From the NCBI GenBank assembly GCA_021229015.1, contig CM037788.1, forward strand, positions 57,161,525 through 57,225,524: a stretch of DNA of 64,000 nt, given 5' to 3'. Origin of the DNA: Solen grandis (Eukaryota > Mollusca > Bivalvia > Adapedonta > Solenidae). Both the position numbers and the translations under genes were made by a program. Below the pieces are notes generated by a model that had not been told where the DNA came from, did no database searches, and worked only from the letters and a program-made list of their open reading frames with translations. Below are positions 22,313-34,335 of the stretch, in pieces. How positions within the stretch are numbered: position 1 is the stretch's first letter; each line of letters starts with the position of its first letter.

Positions 22313-23234
22313 ATTAATTAACTTTTTTATGTTTCCTTATATTACATTTTATCCATTATTTCTTTTTTACCCTTCCTAGTATATACATCTCATAAATTTA
22401 TTGACAAATGTTTTATAGCATTATTTTAAACCACAGACAATTTAAAACTTGCCAGCATTATTACATTAAATATATTATACTGTGACACTTTTACTTTCTT
22501 TGTTTTTTCTTATGCCGAATATCTTTTTTTAAAGATATTTCTTGTTTTACCTGATTTCTAACCTTCTCATTGTAACTAAAAATGAAATATTTAATCCACA
22601 TCTCTCTCTTTGAAATTTTTAATTAATGTTTCACAAGTTGAATAATATCCACATGTCATTAGATAAACCCAGTGGTCAGATCTTGAGTACTTGTAACATG
22701 ATTTTCATATTGTAGCAATTTTCACAAAACTCATAGTAAAAAATATGCAGACATGCACACACACAAAATAAAATTCCCATCAAATTTGTAATCCAAATAA
22801 TCAACAATGAGAAGTTTTCAGTTTGATCCAAATGGTTTAGGATAAAAGATGTCCTACAGTATTAACTCTTTTCTGCATAAGAAAACAATAACAACAAAAT
22901 TATGATCATCTTGCATCTATTATCTGTTTTGAACAGCACATATACACACACATATGAAAGATAAAACCATCTTCAATGAGACCATACTGTTGTCAGAATT
23001 TTAGCTTAATAGGCATAAATAACACAGACATGGCTGTCAACCAAAATTTTCTAAAACAACAATGACCTCTTCTGAAAATGAGGTTCTAAGAGGGCTTGTA
23101 CTGTATCCCTTTATAATCTCTAGAACTCTTCATATTATTCTTCCCAGACTAATGGTTTGAACTTAATTTGTTTGGTTCACCTCCTATTTATCAACCACTA
23201 AAGTAAAAGTAATCTCTTAATCCTTTACCTCATG
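22313..23234. other. Nothing recognised
   Basis: AT-rich non-repetitive sequence between two SINEs. Confidence 0.5.
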
Positions 23235-23246
23235 AATATTCATGTA

Positions 23247-23502
23247 GGGGGCCGCCGTGGCCGAGCGGTTACAGTCGTGGACTACAAATCTCTCAGCCCC
23301 TCACCGCTGTGGGTTCGAATCCCAGTAGGGACTTCGGATTTTTCATGTGAGAAAGCCTTCCAGTTGGCTTGCGGTAGGTCGGGGGTTCTACCCGGGTACC
23401 TCTGTGTACTTGGGGTCTTCCTCCACCTGTAATTAGCTGGACGTCGCTATATGATTGAAATACTGTCACAGTGACGGTAAACCCCAATACAACAACAACA
23501 AC
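23247..23502 (+). mobile_element. Full-length tRNA-Ser-like SINE with 12-bp target duplication
   Basis: AATATTCATGTA flanks it at 23235-23246 and 23503-23514. The head gtggccgagcggttacagtc (box A) with gtgggttcgaatccca (box B) and a long variable arm resembles tRNA-Ser. The body ggtcgggggttctacccggg, cttcctccacctgtaattag and ctggacgtcgctatatgatt ends in (aac)n. It is the reference copy for other fragments here. A functional tRNA gene is unlikely because the acceptor arms do not pair and the body is repetitive. Confidence 0.85.
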
Positions 23503-23599
23503 AATATTCATGTACAAAAATTTGACTTGATGAATATGAATTTGCTGAACTTTGAATTGTATATAAAACAATGATTTTTTTTTTTTTTGCTGTGCTGAC

Positions 23600-23715
23600 T
23601 GTGTGGAGTTTGAGCTACAATAATGTATGAGCAAATAAAGATGTCCCTGATTGGAACTATCTGATCTTTATCTCCTCTGATTGCCAAAGCATCAAAACAT
23701 GTCTATATGGGTTAA
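23600..23715 (+). repeat. Dispersed relative of the 57-bp repeat
   Basis: gtggagtttgagctacaata, tgagcaaataaagatgtccc, then a gattgccaaagcatcaaaac segment and gtctatatgggttaaaag: one unit plus an end similar to the TTAA-type termini. Confidence 0.5.
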
Positions 23716-24356
23716 AAGATTGAGTCTTTTGGGGAGACGGTGGGTGCTGGTTTTGTCCATATAGGATATGTTATCATCCTTAACAGTGGTCTGAGTTTTA
23801 TTACAAATGATAGATCTCCTAATGGCCCCTTATCATAATTGTTTAAACAAAAGTGAATGATGCTTGTTGCCTAAGTGAATTCTGATCATAAGTTCCAGAG
23901 GAAAAAAAAGGAATTATTAATTTTCTCTTGTAGTTCTTTCAAGACCCTCCATGCATCCTAAGGAAAGGATAATGGGACATAACTCTTGTGAAATTAAGGA
24001 TCAAGTTCAATTTCTTGTTACCTTCCCTCTTAGTATTATTTCCTCCATTGTGTTATCCTTGGTTATTTTAGACATTTATATGGAAAATATGCTAATTGCA
24101 GTACAGTAACACTATTTGTAAACCCCTTCTTAATTTTTAATGTTTACATAAGACAACAATGCAGAATGCTTCCATATTCTCATGCTCATTTTGTGGTGGC
24201 TTATATTTGAATAAAGGAATAAGACTTTTAAATGTAAGAAATGCCTCAAAGTTTTTAACATTTCATAGAAAAAGACACAACCCAGGCTTACTGGTCTTGA
24301 TGTGTCTTTTCTTTGAAATATTGGACAGATTACATAATCATATGTTACATACTTTG

Positions 24357-24441
24357 AGTCATGTGACCTGCCAGCATGTCATGTGACCCACCAGCATGTC
24401 ATGTGACCCACCAGCATGTCATGTGACCTGCCAGCATGTCA
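24357..24441 (+). repeat. 20-bp repeat, four copies
   Basis: Unit catgtgacctgccagcatgt (or gacccaccagc), four near-identical copies in a row. Confidence 0.9.
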
Positions 24442-24659
24442 TTCTTTTCCTGACCAGTTTCAGCTGTATAATGATACTGTTGAAATAACCTGTTAGTTAT
24501 GTTTTAGTTCTGGGTAGTAATTGATTAATAATACTGTCATCAGTAAATCTGAAAAATCTGTGTAACAATCTGACCAATCAGTTAATAATCATTTAAACAA
24601 TTTAGTCCTAGACAGGAGATGGCAGTTTCTTACATGTCACCTGCCTGTCTTTGAAAATT

Positions 24660-25774
24660 CCATTCTTTCCCCAGTGAAATATGGTAGATAGGATGTTATA
24701 TCCAAGCAAACAAGCAGTCTTTCCTCTGTGAAATATGGTAGATAGGATGTTATATCCAAGCAAACAAGCAGGTTTTCCTCTGTGAAATATGGTAGATAGG
24801 ATGTGATATCTAAGCAAACAAGCAGGCTTTCCCCAGTGAAATATGGTAGATAGGATGTTATATCCAAGCAAACAAGCAGGCTTTCCTCTGTGAAATATGG
24901 TAGATAGGATGTTATATCCAAGCAAACAAGCAGGCTTTCCTCTGTGAAATATGGTAGATAGGATGTTATATCAAACAAACAAGCAGGCTTTTCTCTGTGA
25001 AATATGGTAGATAGGATGTTATATCTAAGCAAACAAGCAGGCTTTCCTCTGTGAAATATGGTAGATAGGATGTTATATCCAAGCAAACAAGCAGGCTTTC
25101 CTCTGTGAAATATGGTAGATAGGATGTTATATCCAAACAAAAAAGCAGGCTTTTCTCTGTGAAATATGGTAGATAGGATGTTATATCCAAGCAAACAAGC
25201 AGGCTTTCCTCTGTGAAATATGGTAGATAGGATGTTATATCCAAGCAAACAAGCAGGCTTTCCTCTGTGAAATATGGTAGATAGGATGTTATATCCAAGC
25301 AAACAAGCAGGCTTTCCTCTGTGAAATATGGTAGATAGGATGTTATATCCAAGCAAACAAGCAGGCTTTCCTCTGTGATTTATAGTAGATGAGATGTTAT
25401 ATCCAAGCAAACAAGCAGGCTTTCCTCTGTGAAATATGTAAGATAGGATGTTATATCCAAGCAAACTAGCAGGCTTTCCTCTATGAAATATGTAAGATAG
25501 GATGTTATATCCAAGCAAACTAGCAGGCTTTCCTCTATGAAATATGTAAGATAGGATGTTATATCCAAGCAAACTAGCAGGCTTTCCTCTGTGAAATATG
25601 TAAGATAGGATGTTATATCCAAGCAAACAAGCAGGCTTTCCTCTGTGAAATATGGCAGATTTGATGTTATATCCAAGCAAACTAGCAGGCTTTCCTCTGT
25701 GAAATATGTAAGATAGGATGTTATATCCAAGCAAACAAGCAGGCTTTCCTCTATGAAATATGTAAGATAGGATG
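24660..25774 (-). repeat. 54-bp minisatellite, about 20 copies
   Basis: Unit ggctttcctctgtgaaatat, ggtagataggatgttatatc and caagcaaacaagca. Variants (gtaagatag, ctagca, gtgatttatagtagatgag) are grouped toward the right. 54 is divisible by three, so minus-strand frames stay open for up to 365 codons (24637-25734) in overlapping frames; these are not genes. Confidence 0.93.
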
Positions 25775-26538
25775 CATACATGCCATATCTCCCGGCGGGA
25801 GATTAAATCTCCCGGGATTTCGACTTGTCTCCCGATCTCCCGCCGGGAGGTGAAAATCTCCCGGTCTGACTGAAATCAAACCAGTTTCCCTTTGAACTCA
25901 GTATAATCCATTCTATTACCAAACTATGATACAGCATCAGGAAGATTACGTAAGAACATGTGTTAGTATCAATCCTGACCAGTGTGCTGTACACAGTCAC
26001 AAGCAATGTGTGATTGTCCTTATCCATTCAAATTGCGTGATTCAGACAGGTAGCAGATTCGCCAGTCTATCAGTTGAAACAATTATCGTCGGGTCATTAG
26101 CAGCTATCAAGGCAATACTAAAGCTAGAATGAGTAAGGTTAGAATGCATTTGGTACATTGTAATAAAGACGTAAATGATTGCTTTAGTATATCTTACCAG
26201 GGATAAAAAGGTCCCGGAGAATAGCTAATCCTTACTTACCGGAAGTGTAAACAATAAATGATAATTAGATCAGCTGTTTACCAATCATTTAAATCTTAAC
26301 AAAACTCGTCATATAGACACATCATATAAAGTACACCTCAGCTAGCGGTAAATTGCAAATGAAGTGCAATTTTCACACCGACGCTGATTTGATTGACAAC
26401 GGATATCGTCTGCTGAATGATTTACTATAATGAGAATGTGCTGATCGGAAGAGTTGGGTAACCACTTCATATCACCATACCGTACACGATAAATATTTTC
26501 AGCGAAATAATATTTTAGCTAAAAGCAGTTTAATTATG

Positions 26539-26569
<31 letters not shown>

Positions 26570-27039
26570 ACACACAGAAGGTGAAAATATTATTAAATAT
26601 GATCTGACTCTTTATCTTTATTCACCCCATTATTAAAACCAATGATCAGAAAATTAATAAACAAAGATACTGTATCAATTTAAATGTGTTTGACGTAAGT
26701 GGCATGACCTCTGATTTGTTACAAGATAGTGTTGCATTTAATGTGAAATGGTGCTTGTGGAAAGTTAAGTTGCTATTTGAATAAGATATCTATTAATAAA
26801 TTTTGAGATTTTTTTAGATATTCTTTTTAAAGGTATTTTCATTAATGCAATACACAGTATATAATATAAACTGTTAATGAATTTAATGGAGGGTAATCAA
26901 ATGTGTATTTTTTTATATATTTTTTTAATAATAACGTCTCTTTGATATATGTCGTAAAATCTCCCTGGCTGGACCCCAAATCTCCCTGTGAAAATTTCAA
27001 AACCTCCCTGGGAGACCTACTGAAAATATGGCATGTATG
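25775..27039. mobile_element. 1265-bp DNA transposon inserted in a minisatellite
   Basis: Perfect 14-bp ends CATACATGCCATAT and ATATGGCATGTATG are bounded on both sides by AGGATG, and the 54-bp array resumes exactly after it. Inside the left end are several CTCCCGG/CGGGAG palindromic blocks, and inside the right end ctccctg blocks. It holds a ~36-base A run (26538-26569) and no recognisable transposase. Superfamily not assigned; a 6-bp duplication fits few families. Confidence 0.75.
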
Positions 27040-27400
27040 AGGATGTTATATCCAAGCAAACAAGCAGGCTTTCCTCTATGAAATATGTAAGATAGGATGT
27101 TATATCCAAGCAAACTAGCAGGCTTTCCTCTGTGAAATATGGCAGATTTGATGTTATATCCAAGCAACAAGCAGGCTGTCCTCTGTGATTTATAGTAGAT
27201 GAGATGTTATATCCAAGCAAACTAGCAGGCTTTCCTCTATGAAATATGTAAGATAGGATGTTATATCCAAGCAAACTAGCAGGCTTTCCTCTGTGAAATA
27301 TGGCAGATTTGATGTTATATCCAAGCAACAAGCAGGCTGTCCTCTGTGATTTATAGTAGATGAGATGTTATATCCAAGCAAACTAGCAGGCTTTCCTCAG
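27040..27400 (-). repeat. 54-bp minisatellite, continuation beyond the inserted transposon
   Basis: Resumes at aggatgttatatccaagc directly after the element at 25775-27039. A higher-order block including the tgatttatagtagatgag variant occurs twice (near 27170-27260 and 27300-27400). Confidence 0.92.
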
Positions 27401-27885
27401 TTTTGTATGATTTTGACTAAGAATTAAAGTGTCCAACAGTTTGGACCCATTAGATTAACACTGGTGATGAGCTGATTGATATTGATACTCCATCAGTGAT
27501 GACATTTTCAATCAAGGATTCATCGCTGATAAAAGGATTCAGATTCTGAGATCCGCAACTGTTAAAATGGCAGTGGAAATGTAAAAACCCGGCTCCAGGT
27601 TGTGTGGCACTTAAGGGCTGCCCTTCACAAAAGATGCTATGATATTTGATTGATGCTGAACTCTGGTTGCCATGAGAACAATCAGAATTTTATTTCATTT
27701 CTTTTTTAAATTATAAAAGAAAAAAAAACAAGAATATCTTTAAAAAAGATATGCAGGGTTGTTAGGGATTAAAGTACTGGAGATGTTATATGATGTGCAA
27801 ATTATTATCTTTGATACGTTTCATATTATTTACAAAATAATAATATATCCAACAAGTTCTCAAAAGTTTTATGGGAATGGTGTTC

Positions 27886-28500
27886 TGTCCATCCTGTCAT
27901 GTATCCTTGTGTCCATCCTGTCACATCCTTTGTCCATCCTGTGACATCTTGTGTCCATCCTGTCACATATTGTCCATCCTGTCAATACCCCTCCTGTCAC
28001 ATCTTTTGTCCATTACCCTGTCACACCATCCTGTCACATCTTGAGTTTATCTATCCTGTCACATCCTGTGTATGTCACATCCTGTGTCCATCCATCCTGT
28101 GTCCATCCATCCTGTCACATCTTGTGTCCAGCCTGTCACACCCTGTGTCAGTCCATCCTGTCACATCTTGTGTCAGCCTGTCACACCCTGTGTCAGTCCA
28201 TCCTGTCACATCTTGTGTCAGCCTGTCACATCTTGTGTCAGTCCATCCTGTCACATCTTGTGTCAGCCTGTCACATCTTGTGTCAGCCTGTCACATCCTG
28301 TGTCAGTCCATCCTGTCACATCTTGTGTCAGCCTGTCACACCCTGTGTCAGTCCATCCTGTCACACCCTGTGTCAGTCCATCCTGTCACACCCTGTGTCA
28401 GTCCATCCTGTCACATCTTGTGTCAGTCCATCTTGTCACATCCTGTGTCCATCCATCCTGTCACATCTTGTGTCAGTCCATCCTGTCACATCTCGTTTTA
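27886..28500 (+). repeat. tcctgtcacatcttgtgtc minisatellite
   Basis: Units of about 22-25 bp in a higher-order pattern (cagtcca and cagcc alternating linkers). Three overlapping plus-strand frames of 188-214 codons are artefacts. Confidence 0.92.
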
Positions 28501-28627
28501 GGGATATTTTATCAATATATTGGTGCATGTATTATATCCTACTTTTATTTTATTATAAAAGAAAATATGAGTTCAAAGGAGAGGTCAACCTGTAAAAAAA
28601 AAAATGGCGTGAAATATCAAGGTTTTT

Positions 28628-30008
28628 ATCTCACCTGAGCAAAGCTCAGGGTGAGCTTTTGTGATCACTTGATTGTCCGTTGTTCATTGTGCGTCATGCG
28701 TCAACAATTTCAACAATCATCTCCTCCGAAACTACCAGATGGATTTTCCACAAATTTTGCCAAACAGATACTCATGATAGCCTAATGCAAATTCCTGATT
28801 TTTTTACAATTCAATGAAAAACTCTGTTTGCCATGGCAACCAGAAGATAAAATCTTTAAATGCCTTTTCTCAGAAATATATAGACCTACAGATTTGATAT
28901 TTGGTACATACCATCAGCTCATGTTGCCTCAACATCAGTACAAAATTTTTGCCCCTGGGGTCACAATGGGCCATGCCCAAGGACCACACCTGGATTTTTG
29001 TATAGAACTATATAGGGAATTCTTGAAAAATCTTCTATTCTGAAACCACTCCATGGATTTTAACCAAATTTCACTAAAATGATTCTTATGTAAACCTGAG
29101 GCTTATTCCTAATTTTAATTGAATTTCATGAAGAACTTTGGTTGCCATGGCAACCAGAAGACATAACTTGTGTTGTTGTGTGTCAACAATTTCAACAATC
29201 TTCTCCTCTGAAACTACTAGATGGATTTTCATCAAATTTTACCAAAATGATACTTATGATAGCCTAATGTAAATTCCTACATTTTTTTTTTTCAATTCCA
29301 TGAAAATCTCTGGTTGCAACAGCAATCAGAAAGGAAAATCTTTAAAATGCTTTTTCTCAGAAATATAAAGACCTACAGATCTGATATTTGGTATATAGGA
29401 TAAGCTCAACATCAGTGCAAAATCTTTGCCCCTGGGGTTACAATGGGCCTTGCCCATGACCACACCTGGATTTTTATATAGAAATATATAGGGAATTCTT
29501 GAAAAAACTTCTCTGCCAAAACCAGTCTATGGATTTTCACCATATTTAATTTAATTGATACTTATATTAGCGTTAGGCTAATTCCAAATTTTTCTTGAAT
29601 TTCATGAAGAACTTTGGTTGCCATGGCAACCAGAAAACATAACTTTAAAATGTGTTTTCTTAGAAACATACAGATTTACAGATTTGGTACATACTTCTGG
29701 TGCCTCAACACTATCAACACATATATGCATCAGGGTTTACATGAGGCCCGGGACCACTTCCAGATTTTGTATGGAACTATATAAGGAAAACAAAAAAATC
29801 TTTACTTCTGAAACCATTGGTTGGATCATGAAGAACTTTTGTTGCCACGGCAACTAAAAAGCATAACTATAAAATGCCTTCTCTTAGAAACATACAGACC
29901 TACAGCTTTGATATTTGGTATAAAGTATCCTGAGTCATGGTTCCAGCCATTCTACAACAAACCAGATTCAGGTGAGCGATTTATGGCCATCTTGGCCCTC
30001 TTGTATAC
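28628..30008 (+). mobile_element. Long dispersed repeat with CTCACCTGAGC hairpin end
   Basis: Starts tctcacctgagcaaagctca with gggtgagc (an 11-bp-stem hairpin) and ends aggtgagcgatttatggcca plus tcttggccctcttg. The interior has degenerate direct repeats, each with gttgccatggcaac and gatatttggta, near 28831, 29147, 29312, 29617 and 29843. No conserved protein; class unknown. Confidence 0.65.
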
Positions 30009-31888
30009 ATGAGGAGTATTTAAAATCCTCGTGTATACATGTGATACATCTGATACATCTGTAGAAATGTCAGTTGCTTGAAAACGCTTCCTCACCAGCG
30101 CTGGTTCACCCAGGAACAGGGGTTATGATAACTTACTGCTGATGCTTTGAAACACAACAATAACAACAGCAGTGAATAGAGGAAGATACGGCAGTCCCCC
30201 ACCGTGTGGCATGAGTAATGCCCAATATTGACCATATGGTGACAGCTTCACATCTGTTTCTGCTTCATTGAACGAACTTCACAAGCATTGAGGGGCCTTC
30301 AGTGAACAGCTGCAGTAGTGGATGTAGGACAGTCCTCTCTCTCTCTCTTCTGTCTTTTTTTCCCCCTCTTTTTTTTTACTTGTTCTCTCTCTCACACACA
30401 AACAAACGCACAGTACTTTGGACCAGTACTTTGTGCCTGGGAAATTGGCACCCATTTAATTCTTAACTTATTCATCTTTTTATTTTCTTTTGTCATTTTT
30501 TATCCAGTAATACCCCCCCCCCCCCCCAAAAAAAAAACTTCTATAAGGAAAGAATGAAAAGAAATTATAACCATCATTGGTGCTTTGTACTTCCCATAGT
30601 TATGACCAAACAAATAACTGAATACAGGATGGTATTCCTGCTATTTGCTCTAAGCTAATAAACTGTATAAACTCCTAAAAAAAAATTTAAAAAAAAAAGA
30701 AAAATATTATGAGAACAATTTTTTGTATTTTCTGCTTATGTTTTCTGTAGACAGAATTCTATGATTGATCAAAAGTCTGCAGTCTGGATGTACAACCTAT
30801 CAGCAACATTTTACTTTCGGTACTTTGATCTTTCTTATCCACTAATAACTAGACTCCCTTTCAGTACTTTGATGATAATATACAATGGATTTTCTGTAGA
30901 AATCTGTTAAGAGAGTAATCCAAAGGGGCTGTTTCAACACAAACACATGCTGGTTTTGAAAAATAGATCTAGTAGATATCAAAGGATACAGGGTTTTGAT
31001 CCGATGAAATGCAAGATTTGATTCAATTGTGTGTTGAGATTGCTATGTAATATATAAAACTGGCTTTGACAAGAAAATAATGAACAATGGAAGGAATACA
31101 GAGAATTTATATCGAAATTAATACAACTCATTTGTTGTCATGTCTTTTATAAACAAGATAGACTTTGAAGATGACACAGGGTGTATATGTTTCAATAAAT
31201 CGTGACATGACCAGATTGTAGTCAGCAGCATCTCAATATAGACGGCTATGATTTTCTGAACAGTTAAATACGATAATCCAAGAACTGACAAGGAAGAAGG
31301 GTATACTCAGATAAACCCAAGGCTAGAACAAATTCTAGTAGTTTTTCCTTTTAAACTTATCACTGTCTCTTACTTTTCATGTAAATCGATGAAATAGACA
31401 TTGAATTTAGCAAAATGCATGGACAAACAGTCCAGGGCTTATTTTAGTTTTACTGTGTGTCTGTGTATATATACAGCCCTTATATTTTCATCGACATAAA
31501 AAAGGGAAAAGCAAATTATGTACATCATGGTGCACAAAATTGACCATTTTGACCCTCAAATTGTCAAAATGAACAACAAATACTTGAAAATTTGTCTCTT
31601 AAACTCAGGGTGCATAATATTATCAAGGGTAACATGACCCCCGTTTAAGAAAATTAAGAGAAAACTGTGCATCAGGTATGTGTACTGTGACAGTTTTGAA
31701 TTTTACACCAAATGTGAGCAGCTCCAAAATAATAGGAGGAAAACTATTTTTTTCAGGATACTTTTTAGCATTCAGATTGCATATTTTATGTCACATTTTC
31801 GTTTCAATTTATTAATTTTTCCTTTCTTTTCCCCGAGAAATTTAATGCATTGGACATACGCACCAAAACACACACACACACGCAAATC
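30009..31888. other. No gene recognised
   Basis: Low-complexity patches only: CT tract near 30337-30395, a C then A run at 30509-30537, A-rich at 30677-30700. Confidence 0.5.
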
Positions 31889-32101
31889 TTAACCCTTACC
31901 CTGCTGGAAACATAAGCGCTAACCTTTGCCACCAGTGAAGAGCCAGGCCAGCCTGCACATTGTGCAGGCTTGCCTGGCTCTTTACTGTTGGCTGTCACCA
32001 ACTACAAGTTTTCATCTTGTTATCCCTAAAATTGATAGTGGAGAGTTCCAAAAAAGATGCTGGCTAAGTCCATTTGAGAAATTCAGCAGGTAAAGGGTTA
32101 A
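31889..32101. mobile_element. Second TTAA-flanked hairpin MITE family
   Basis: Ends TTAACCCTTACCCTGCTGG and CAGCAGGTAAAGGGTTAA are inverted repeats with TTAA on both sides. Internally agagccaggccagcctgcac and its inverse form a hairpin. Architecture is like the main family but the body sequence differs. Confidence 0.75.
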
Positions 32102-32132
32102 CCCGCAAAACAACATTATAATGGGTCTCTGC

Positions 32133-32210
32133 AGTACACCAGTCCCAGTGGCTGAATGGTTAGAGCGTGTGGACGGTCATGGGTTCAATCCCCTGCTGCG
32201 ATATACCAAA
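32133..32210 (+). mobile_element. tRNA-like SINE head
   Basis: cagtggctgaatggttagag (box A-like) and catgggttcaatcccc (box B-like). It sits between a TTAA MITE and the 32298 MITE. Confidence 0.5.
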
Positions 32211-32297
32211 GTAATTAGAAATGGTTCCAATATATTTCCCTCAGTTGGAGAGGTGCTCAGAATATAAGGGTATAATTTCTTCAGGACGGGTTGGCCA

Positions 32298-32486
32298 GGG
32301 GCCGTATTCATAAAGCTCCTTAATTTTTAAAGAAAATGATTCCTTAACTGGAATAAATTTCCTCACGTGTTTTATAAGTAAGACTTAAGGAAATCCTTAA
32401 TAACTAAGAGAAAACTGTGTAACTTTGATGAAAAATCTTAGAAACTACATGGGAAGTTTTTCCTAAGGAGCTTTATGAATTGCCCC
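32298..32486. mobile_element. Foldback MITE with GGGGC..TTCATAAAGCTCCTTA ends
   Basis: Left ggggccgtattcataaagct and right (inverse) ggggcaattcataaagctcc pair over about 25 bp; length 189 bp, AT-rich interior with internal ttaagg blocks. No coding. Confidence 0.7.
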
Positions 32487-32527
32487 AGATGTCAGGATAA
32501 AATGCCTGTGTGGTATTTTGCTGCTTG

Positions 32528-32612
32528 TCTGTTGTGTGATATTAGTGTTGTGTGATATTAGTGTTGTGTGATATTAGTGTTGTGTGATATTAGTGTTGTG
32601 TGATATTAGTGT
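32528..32612 (+). repeat. 17-bp repeat, five copies
   Basis: ttgtgtgatattagtgt repeated five times in perfect tandem. Confidence 0.9.
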
Positions 32613-34210
32613 AAGGCAATATTATTATCTTTCTCATGTAGACACAATTCTCACATGATTGAAATACTGTTGGTGGGACATTTAAACCCCAGCAAACAAA
32701 CACCTGACAACTGGTTCCACAAAAACTATTGTTTTATAGTTATCATGGCGAGAACCAATCCTCTTCAGAGGATATGATATCTTTTTTTCATATTTTTTTT
32801 CAATTTGCAAAGGAATTAATATAGAAAAAGAATCAGTAGATTAATCTGTTAAGTCATCTTTCCCATACTGCATCACTTGGTAATTTTCACCATTTCTCTA
32901 AGCAAAATAAAAGTTTTGGTTCTGGAGAAATTTTGCATCTGCTAAAAAAGACATGTTAATTGCTGAGAGAAAACCTAATTATTTTCTAGTATTGATAAAT
33001 TTAGCAATTAAGTCAGATTTTGTTAGTAGAACCTTCCAGCAGTGATGCGATGCCGGCAGATCTTTACACAATCACGTGGAACAATTACCACGATTCTCCG
33101 ACTGTAAACTTATTACATCCAAACCTGTTTCAAGATTGAGATTGTGCAGATTCCAGAAAATTTACTTAAACCGTGTATAAATAAGATTGATTCTACGTGG
33201 TTTATTTCAGAGGAACGCATATTTGTCAGATAGAAATAAAACAAATGGAATCGTACCTAGTAAATATAGTTACTTGTTCAAAAAAAAATGAAAATATGGA
33301 AATTTATTTTCATCATTATCAATCATATGTACTTTAAATGAACATAATACCATGTTTTTCATTTGATAAAATTCCCAAGACTGACTGTTTTTGAACCTGC
33401 CCTAATATGTCATGCTGCTGCCTCCAGCTAAAGGATTACATTCTTTCAAAAGAATAAAATTATGCAAATCAGGATTTATCTGTAGAGAACAATGCTTGAT
33501 TTTGCAGCATGGATTTGATTAGTGGTGTTTGCGTTGTTTCAGATAGATTAACTCTGTCCTATGGGAGAGTTGGTAAGGGAATGACCAAATCAATGAGTTA
33601 GAACTTGTCCAGCCTGTGAGTTTATTGTCCTGTCAGCCACACTCACCAACATTTTCATTCTCATTTACAAACTTTCATTTAGTGATTTCTCTGAATTATG
33701 TTCTTCAAATTTTCTCAAGGTCAAAGTCAAGGTCACAGAGTAAAATATTTAAATCTCAGTTTGCCCAATAACTTCTTTATCCCTTGCATAAGAACTTGAT
33801 GATTTATGCAGAGGTTGCATGCATACAACAAGAGACTTAGACCTAAGGTCGTCTGCCAAAGGTCAAGGTGACAGGTATCAGAATTTCTTCAAATTCGTCT
33901 TGCCAATAAATGTGTAACTTGTTGAAATTAGTAGCTTAGAATTGACTGAAATATTGCTCATAGCTTTAAGATTCCAAGGTCAAGGTCACAGATGCTTTAT
34001 ATGTATAGTATGTTGCATTAAAGCTGTATGCAGGGGTAGTCATCACCTTCATTGGTAGTAAAAGTCACCTGGCATACTTTGGAAAAACCAAATCAAACTG
34101 AAAGTAATTCTAACTGATTTCAATCTCATTAAAATCAGATTCAGTATGCTAACAGTATATTTGGGGGAAGTAACCTGCATCAATCTCACAATAGGGTAGA
34201 TAGATGTCTA
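32613..34210. other. No gene recognised
   Basis: AT-rich; 33715-34000 repeats caaggtcaaggtcac-type phrases, possibly an old dispersed repeat. Confidence 0.45.
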
Positions 34211-34335
34211 AGTGGCCGGATAGCTCCTGCAGTAGAGCGGTAGCTCATTTGGTATAGCATTCGCCCTGTAAACAAAAGGCCTCAGGTTCGAGTCCCGGTC
34301 AAGCTGCACATTTTTCTCACCCTGTGACAAATGTT
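34211..34335 (+). mobile_element. tRNA-Thr-like SINE head
   Basis: ggtagctcatttggtatagc (box A) and caggttcgagtcccgg (box B) with a TGTAA anticodon-loop-like core; acceptor ends do not pair. It shares gctgcacatttttct with the copy at 58229. Confidence 0.55.

Noticed and set aside
23256..23335. Possible functional tRNA-Ser gene
   Set aside because: Boxes A and B are good but the acceptor stem does not pair, and the sequence continues into a SINE body with target duplications.
24159..24386. Zinc-finger-like frame (FSCSFCGG)
   Set aside because: Only one CxxC followed by no properly spaced His pair; the rest is AT-rich and its end runs into a 20-bp repeat.
24637..25734. 365-codon minus-strand open frame (GYNILSTIFHRGKPACLL repeats)
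   Set aside because: It is the 54-bp minisatellite read through; overlapping frames are also open, and there is no unique sequence or splice context.
27899..28638. Three overlapping frames of 188-214 codons
   Set aside because: All lie in the tcctgtcacatc array and are open at once in three frames.
34239..34305. Possible functional tRNA-Thr gene
   Set aside because: Acceptor stem does not pair and a diverged copy with the same downstream body is at 58229.
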